Shown here: positions 60,046 through 64,000 of the stretch, one piece after another
Numbering within the stretch: position 1 is the stretch's first letter
Layout: each line of letters starts with the position of its first letter
Assembly (NCBI RefSeq): GCF_000255295.1
Contig: NC_017030.1
Coordinates: forward strand, 8,158,328-8,222,327
Length of the DNA: 64,000 nt
Origin: Corallococcus coralloides DSM 2259
GTDB lineage: Bacteria > Myxococcota > Myxococcia > Myxococcales > Myxococcaceae
Direction of reading: 5' to 3'
Position numbers and translations under genes: made by a program
The notes under the pieces: model-generated
What the model was told of the DNA's origin: nothing
The model's database searches: none
The model's input: only the letters and a program-made list of their open reading frames with translations

Positions 60046-62220
60046 TCAAGGCGCCGGTGTGTACACGTCGACAGCGGAGCGCGCGCCGCCGCTTCCACTG
60101 CCGCCCGCGACCAGCACGCGGCCAGAGGGCAGCAGGGCCAGGCCGTGGTGCGTGTTGCGCGTGGACTGGACGCCCGCGAGCGTCCACGCGTTCATCGCAA
60201 CGTCATACACCTCCGCGGAGTCGAGCACGCCCAGCCCCGAGCCGCCCTCCCCCGTCACCACCAGCACGCGGCCCGTGGACAGCGCCGTGGCGTGCGGCAG
60301 GTAGCGCGGCATGTTCATCGACGCGACGGTCTTCCAGGTGCCGCTCGCCACGTCGTAGAGCTCCGCCGAGCGCAGCGGTCCATCCACGCCCCAGCCTCCC
60401 GCCACCAGCACCTGACTGCCATTGCCCAGCGGCACCGCGATGTGGCCGTAGCGCGCCACCGCCATGGACGCCGTGGGCCGCCACGTGCCCGTGGCCGGAT
60501 TGAACAGCTCCGCGCTCGCGGTGATGGCGTCCGCCCCGGTGGAGCTGCCGCCCATCACCAGCACCTCGCCCGAAGGCAGCGGCACGGCCGCGTGGTACGT
60601 GCGCGCGTGTCCCATGGAGCTCGTGGGGCTCCAGGTGCCCGTGGCCGGGTTGAACAGCTCCGCGCTGGCGAGCGTGGAGGTGGTGCTCGCGCCCGACGCG
60701 CCGCCCGCCACCAGCACCTGGCCGGAGCCCGGGAGCAGCGTCGCGGTGTGACGGGCCCGTCCCGTCCCCAGGTCTCCCACTTGCGTCCACGCCCCCGTGG
60801 CCGGCGCGTACACCTCCGTGGCGGACAGCCACGTGGAAGCGTCCCGCTGCCCGCCGCTCACCAGCACGCGGCCGTCACTCAGCAGCGTGGCGGAGTGCAG
60901 GAAGCGCGCGGTGCGCAGCGAGCCGGTGTCCTGCCAGCTGTTCTTCGCCTCGTCGTACAGCACGGCGCTCACGAGCGCCGCGCCCGACGAGGACGCCCCG
61001 CCCGCCACCAGCACGTCACCCGTGTTCAACCGGGTGGCGCTGAGCTGCGAGCGCGCGGAGCCCAGGCTCGCGGCCGTGCTCCACGGCAGGGCGGACGGGC
61101 GGTAGCGCTCCGCGGTCGCGATGAGCGAGCCCGCCTGGGGCACGCCGCCCAGCACGAGGACCTCTCCCGACGGGAGCAGCGCGGCGGCGTGGCTGATGCG
61201 GCGCGAGGACATCATCGCCGTCGCCGTCCAGACGCCGGTGGCCGGAGTGTAGAGCGCGGCGCTGTCCAGGTAGGGCTGGCCGCCCGTGGAGCCGCCCGCC
61301 ACCAACACCTGCCCGGAGGGGAGCAGCGTCGCGGTGTGGAAGACGGACTGGGACGGCAGCAGGCCCTGGGGTGTCCAGGTGCCGGTGCCCGGGTCGAACA
61401 GCTCGGACGTGTTCGTGGCGAGGCTGCCCGCGAAGCCGCCCGCCACCAGCACCTGCCCGGACAGCAGCAGCGTCGCCGTGTGCCCCGTGCGCTGCGTGAC
61501 CATGCGGCCCACCGCCGTCCACTCACCCGTCGCGGGGTTGTAGCGCTCCGCCGTCGCGAGCACGTTCCCGTTGGCGCTGTCCCGGCCGCCCGTCACCAGC
61601 ACCTGCCCATCCGGCAGCAGCGTCGCCGCATGGCCCAGGCGGGCCGCGCTCATCCGGCCGGTGACGGACCAGGAGTGGGTCGCGGGGGAGTAGAGCATCG
61701 CGCTGGACAGCGCGTTGCCAAAGCCGCTGTCGCCGCCCACCACCAGGACCCGGCCGTCGGGGAGCAGCGTCGCGGTGTGCTGGGAACGGGGCAGGTCCAG
61801 TCCCGTCGCGGCGGACCAGCTGTTGGTGTCCGGGTCGAAGAGCTCCGCGCCGGCCGAGGCCAGCACGGAGGTGCCTCCGCCCACCACCAGCACCTTGCCG
61901 GAGGCCAGCAGCGTGGCGGTGTGGCGCTGGCGGCTCGTGGCCATGGCGCCCAGCGAGAACCAGCGGCCGGTGCGCGGATCATGAAGCTCCACGGCGGACG
62001 TGCCTCCGCCCGCGACGAGCACATAGCCACTGCGCAGCAGGGTGGCCGTGGCGTCCACGCGCACGGAGGCCATGGTGCCGGCGCTGCCCCATGAGGACGC
62101 GTCCAGGCGCGAGGTGGAGGTGGAGGGAGGGTCAATGAATGACGGGGCTTCGGGGGCACAGGCTGTCGCGGACGCAAGCGCGAACGCGGCCAGCAGGCCG
62201 TGAAAACGGATACGGGTCAT
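60046..62220 (-). CDS. Kelch-repeat lipoprotein (724 aa)
   Basis: Signal peptide with lipobox TAC (SATACAPE) then about a dozen kelch repeats of 45-55 residues. Each repeat has the sequence pattern HTATLLPSGQVLVAGG followed by SAELFNPATGTW, the typical G-G doublet and Y/F..W of kelch blades. Two six- or seven-bladed beta-propellers are likely. Outer-membrane lipoproteins of this type are abundant in myxobacteria and are thought to take part in surface binding. The DNA repeats are visible as well. No operon partner. Start ATG at 62220. Confidence 0.92.
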   Translation of the reverse strand: MTRIRFHGLLAAFALASATACAPEAPSFIDPPSTSTSRLDASSWGSAGTMASVRVDATATLLRSGYVLVAGGGTSAVELHDPRTGRWFSLGAMATSRQRHTATLLASGKVLVVGGGTSVLASAGAELFDPDTNSWSAATGLDLPRSQHTATLLPDGRVLVVGGDSGFGNALSSAMLYSPATHSWSVTGRMSAARLGHAATLLPDGQVLVTGGRDSANGNVLATAERYNPATGEWTAVGRMVTQRTGHTATLLLSGQVLVAGGFAGSLATNTSELFDPGTGTWTPQGLLPSQSVFHTATLLPSGQVLVAGGSTGGQPYLDSAALYTPATGVWTATAMMSSRRISHAAALLPSGEVLVLGGVPQAGSLIATAERYRPSALPWSTAASLGSARSQLSATRLNTGDVLVAGGASSSGAALVSAVLYDEAKNSWQDTGSLRTARFLHSATLLSDGRVLVSGGQRDASTWLSATEVYAPATGAWTQVGDLGTGRARHTATLLPGSGQVLVAGGASGASTTSTLASAELFNPATGTWSPTSSMGHARTYHAAVPLPSGEVLVMGGSSTGADAITASAELFNPATGTWRPTASMAVARYGHIAVPLGNGSQVLVAGGWGVDGPLRSAELYDVASGTWKTVASMNMPRYLPHATALSTGRVLVVTGEGGSGLGVLDSAEVYDVAMNAWTLAGVQSTRNTHHGLALLPSGRVLVAGGSGSGGARSAVDVYTPAP

Positions 62221-62351
62221 CGAGGGGGACTTCCTTCACTTCATGGGGGATGCGGCTCTCACCGCATGGGGGGCGGCCCCTTAACCCAGACGAAGGAAAG
62301 ACACCAAGCGGAATTCCTATCAATCATCACCCACAGGTATCATCGGGATTC

Positions 62352-63275
62352 ATGAGAATGATTCTCTCCGCCGCGCTGGCCTCCCTCCTGTGGGGCTGCG
62401 GCGCGACCCAGCCCGTCGTCGAGACCCACTACCGCTCCCATTCCCTCCAGGAGCAGGGCGACCTCCGGGTCGGCGAATACATCTCCTCCGAGTGGTCACT
62501 CCAGACCGCGTCCTATTGGATTGAAGGACCGGAAGGCCTGGTCCTCATCGACACGCAATTGCTGCCCTCCGCGCTGCGCAAGGAGCTGGCGTTCGCGAAG
62601 AGCGTCACCGGCAAGGAGGCGAAGCTCGCCATCGTCCTCCACGCGAACCCGGAGAGCTTCAACGGCACGGCCCTCCTCAAGGAGCTGGGCGTCCCCGTCG
62701 TCACCTCCGGCCCGGTGCGCGAGCGCATCCCCGCGGTCCACGAGAAGTGGGCACCCTCCCTCTTCAAGAAGTACTGGAACGGCCGCTATCCACGGGAGCC
62801 CGCGCTCGCGGACAGCTTCGGTGACAGCACCCGCGAGCTGAGCGCTGCGGGCCTCACGCTGAAGGCCCACGTCCTGGGCGCGGGCTCCAGCGCGGCCCAC
62901 GTCGTCGTGGAATGGGAGGGCCACCTCTTCACCGGCGGCCTCGTCGCGCGGGACACGCACACCTGGTTCGAAGGTGGCGACACCACCGAGTGGCTCCAGC
63001 GTCTGGAAGAGCTGCGCGCCCTGAAGCCGAAGTGGATCCACCCGGGGCGCGGCCTGCCCGGCGGCCCGGAGCTGCTGGACGCGCAGACCGCCTACATCCA
63101 GGCCGTGCGCGAGGAGGTGACCCGCGAGCGGCGCTCGGAGCACCCCAGCGCGGATCCGCTCGCGGCGGTGGAGGCGAAGCTGAAGGAGCGCTACCCCGGC
63201 TACGCCTACGCGCAGCTGCTGCCCCACGTGGTGCGCGCGGAGTGGGCCCGGCAGGCGCCCCGGCCCGGGCCCTGA
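62352..63275 (+). CDS. Metallo-beta-lactamase-fold lipoprotein lacking zinc motif (307 aa)
   Basis: Signal peptide with lipobox WGCG. The mature chain follows a metallo-beta-lactamase fold: SYWIEGPEGLVLIDTQLLPSA in the first part, the position of the zinc motif HxHxDH reads VLHANPESFNGTALL, so only one His remains, then HVVVEWEGHLFTGGLV and HPGRGLPGG near the end. Loss of the zinc ligands makes a standard hydrolase unlikely. The C-terminal helix region (VEAKLKERYPGYAYAQLLPHVV) is like that of other MBL-fold relatives. Outer-membrane attached. ATG at 62352. Confidence 0.78.
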   Translation: MRMILSAALASLLWGCGATQPVVETHYRSHSLQEQGDLRVGEYISSEWSLQTASYWIEGPEGLVLIDTQLLPSALRKELAFAKSVTGKEAKLAIVLHANPESFNGTALLKELGVPVVTSGPVRERIPAVHEKWAPSLFKKYWNGRYPREPALADSFGDSTRELSAAGLTLKAHVLGAGSSAAHVVVEWEGHLFTGGLVARDTHTWFEGGDTTEWLQRLEELRALKPKWIHPGRGLPGGPELLDAQTAYIQAVREEVTRERRSEHPSADPLAAVEAKLKERYPGYAYAQLLPHVVRAEWARQAPRPGP

Positions 63276-63279
63276 GGAC

Positions 63280-64000
63280 TCAGCTGCTCGCGGACGTGTA
63301 GTGGCGGATGGACATCAACCACACCCACCGCGCCACCGCCGCGAACGCCACCGAGCCCACCACCGCGCCCACGAGCCACGTCCACGGCAGCCGGCCCAGC
63401 AGCGCCAACGCAGGGAAGGTGGTCATCAGCGCCAGCGGGATGATGAAGGTGAACACCCACGCCAGCGAGCCCCGGAACACCGAGGACGGCCACCGGGCCG
63501 CGTCGAAGATGGACGTGAACAGGTACGTGAGGTTGTCCACCTTCACCACGAAGAAGGCCGCGCTCACCACGAGGATCCACATCGAGTAGAGGATGAGCAT
63601 GCTCGTCCCGAGCAACACCAGCGACGCGAACACGCCCGGCAGCGACGGCCAGCGCCCCAGCGACACGAACGCGTAGACGAACAGCCCCACGCCGGACAGC
63701 ACGTTCACCGCTCTCCACGGCAGGAAGCGCTGCGTGGACACCAGGAACTGCGCGTCCGCCGGCTTGAGCAGCACGAAGTCCAGCGTGCCCTTGCGGATGT
63801 GCTCCACCATGCCCGTGAGGCTGGGGCTGATGGCGCCCTCCAGCACGCCCTGCAGCAGCGTGAACCAGCCCACCACCAGCAGCGACTCCTGGAACGTCCA
63901 GCCCTCGATGCTGGGCCGCGCGCCGAAGACGACGAACAGCGGCGCCAGCGCGGTGAACGTCCACGCGAGTGACGTCAGCCCCTCCGCCAGGAAGTCCGCG
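63280..64000 (-). CDS. ABC-2 family transporter permease, partial (at least 240 aa)
   Basis: Six membrane segments expected; the part seen has about five (residues such as LTSLAWTFTALAPLFVVFGA upstream, then LLVVGWFTLLQGVLEGAI and LAWVFTFIIPLALMTTFPA). The segment MVEHIRKGTLDFVLLKPAD is a sign of the ABC-2/DUF990 permeases. The reading frame is open to the right edge, so the N-terminus is outside the window. The stop is 4 bases from the convergent lipoprotein stop. ATPase partner probably beyond the edge. Substrate unknown. Confidence 0.85.
   Translation of the reverse strand, partial: ADFLAEGLTSLAWTFTALAPLFVVFGARPSIEGWTFQESLLVVGWFTLLQGVLEGAISPSLTGMVEHIRKGTLDFVLLKPADAQFLVSTQRFLPWRAVNVLSGVGLFVYAFVSLGRWPSLPGVFASLVLLGTSMLILYSMWILVVSAAFFVVKVDNLTYLFTSIFDAARWPSSVFRGSLAWVFTFIIPLALMTTFPALALLGRLPWTWLVGAVVGSVAFAAVARWVWLMSIRHYTSASS

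Noticed and set aside
60031-62094. Long plus-strand frame of about 690 codons, very Arg/His-rich
   Set aside because: Antisense to the kelch-repeat gene; its repetitiveness reflects the kelch repeats.
60046-62220. Regular DNA repeats considered as a CRISPR or tandem-repeat array
   Set aside because: They are kelch-repeat codons within one long gene; spacing and sequence vary as protein repeats do.
1-64000. tRNA, rRNA, insertion sequences, prophage genes
   Set aside because: None recognised by eye on either strand; a tRNA search program would be needed to exclude a tRNA fully.

Overview
The window is a 64 kb piece of a high-GC (roughly 70 percent) chromosome. Gene content and style point to a myxobacterium of the Myxococcaceae, most likely Corallococcus or a near relative. 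The supporting signs are cytoplasmic Ser/Thr kinases without obvious sensors, ELWxxDGT/HYR and choice-of-anchor surface proteins, a MYXO-CTERM-like tail, kelch-repeat lipoproteins, a secreted GH46 chitosanase, and short gene-dense operons separated by strong bidirectional hairpins. The genus is inferred, not proven. I saw no rRNA, tRNA, CRISPR array or insertion sequence, and no gap between genes exceeds 300 bases.

Layout. 1-5.8 kb: a secreted Cys/Pro-rich protein, an ATP-grasp protein, a DMT exporter overlapping queG, a PduO-type cobalamin adenosyltransferase, and a divergent thyA-folA pair. 5.8-14.4 kb: a small lipoprotein, a cytochrome c-FTR1 iron permease fusion, a glycine-rich membrane protein, a GST, a YciI-like protein, a Nudix-metallo-beta-lactamase fusion, an HD phosphohydrolase, and an ATP-grasp ligase overlapping a GNAT acetyltransferase by 110 bases. 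14.4-19.5 kb: a transglutaminase-like protein, an SSP411-type thioredoxin-domain protein and a GT39-type membrane glycosyltransferase. 19.5-22.6 kb: a stretch with visibly lower GC and different codon use. It carries an unrecognised gene without a normal start, a protein ending in a HEPN-type RNSVAH motif (candidate defence RNase), and a Cys-rich lipoprotein.

22.6-28.6 kb is the most interesting part. It is a tightly coupled five-gene operon on the minus strand: an AfsA-type hotdog protein (the gamma-butyrolactone synthase family), an isoprenylcysteine methyltransferase-like membrane protein, an NAD-dependent epimerase/reductase, a rifampin-phosphotransferase-like dikinase and a UbiA prenyltransferase. 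The set reads as a complete small-molecule pathway (condense, reduce, methylate, phosphorylate, prenylate), possibly for a signal or lipid not yet described. The first gene has its ribosome binding site inside a perfect 9-bp hairpin.

28.8-33.1 kb: the conserved trio of circularly permuted ATP-grasp, alpha-E protein and transglutaminase. The transglutaminase is fused to a class II glutamine amidotransferase-like domain whose catalytic Cys2 is replaced by Leu. 33.3-44.0 kb: an ELWxxDGT/HYR surface protein, a DUF350 membrane protein, another transglutaminase-like protein overlapping tail-to-tail with a GT2 glycosyltransferase, a chitosanase, an SF1 helicase, a 63-residue protein and an alpha/beta hydrolase. 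44.2-52.9 kb: a 999-residue choice-of-anchor lipoprotein, a Ser/Thr kinase with a repetitive tail, a PhnD-like binding protein without signal peptide, a TerB-like protein, ttcA and RNase D. 53.1-64 kb: a Cys-rich four-helix (DUF326-like) protein, a frameshifted M32 carboxypeptidase, a conserved hypothetical, prfC, a RidA protein, a lipoprotein, a PolX-like HhH protein, a kelch lipoprotein, a degenerate metallo-beta-lactamase-fold lipoprotein, and an ABC-2 permease running off the right edge.
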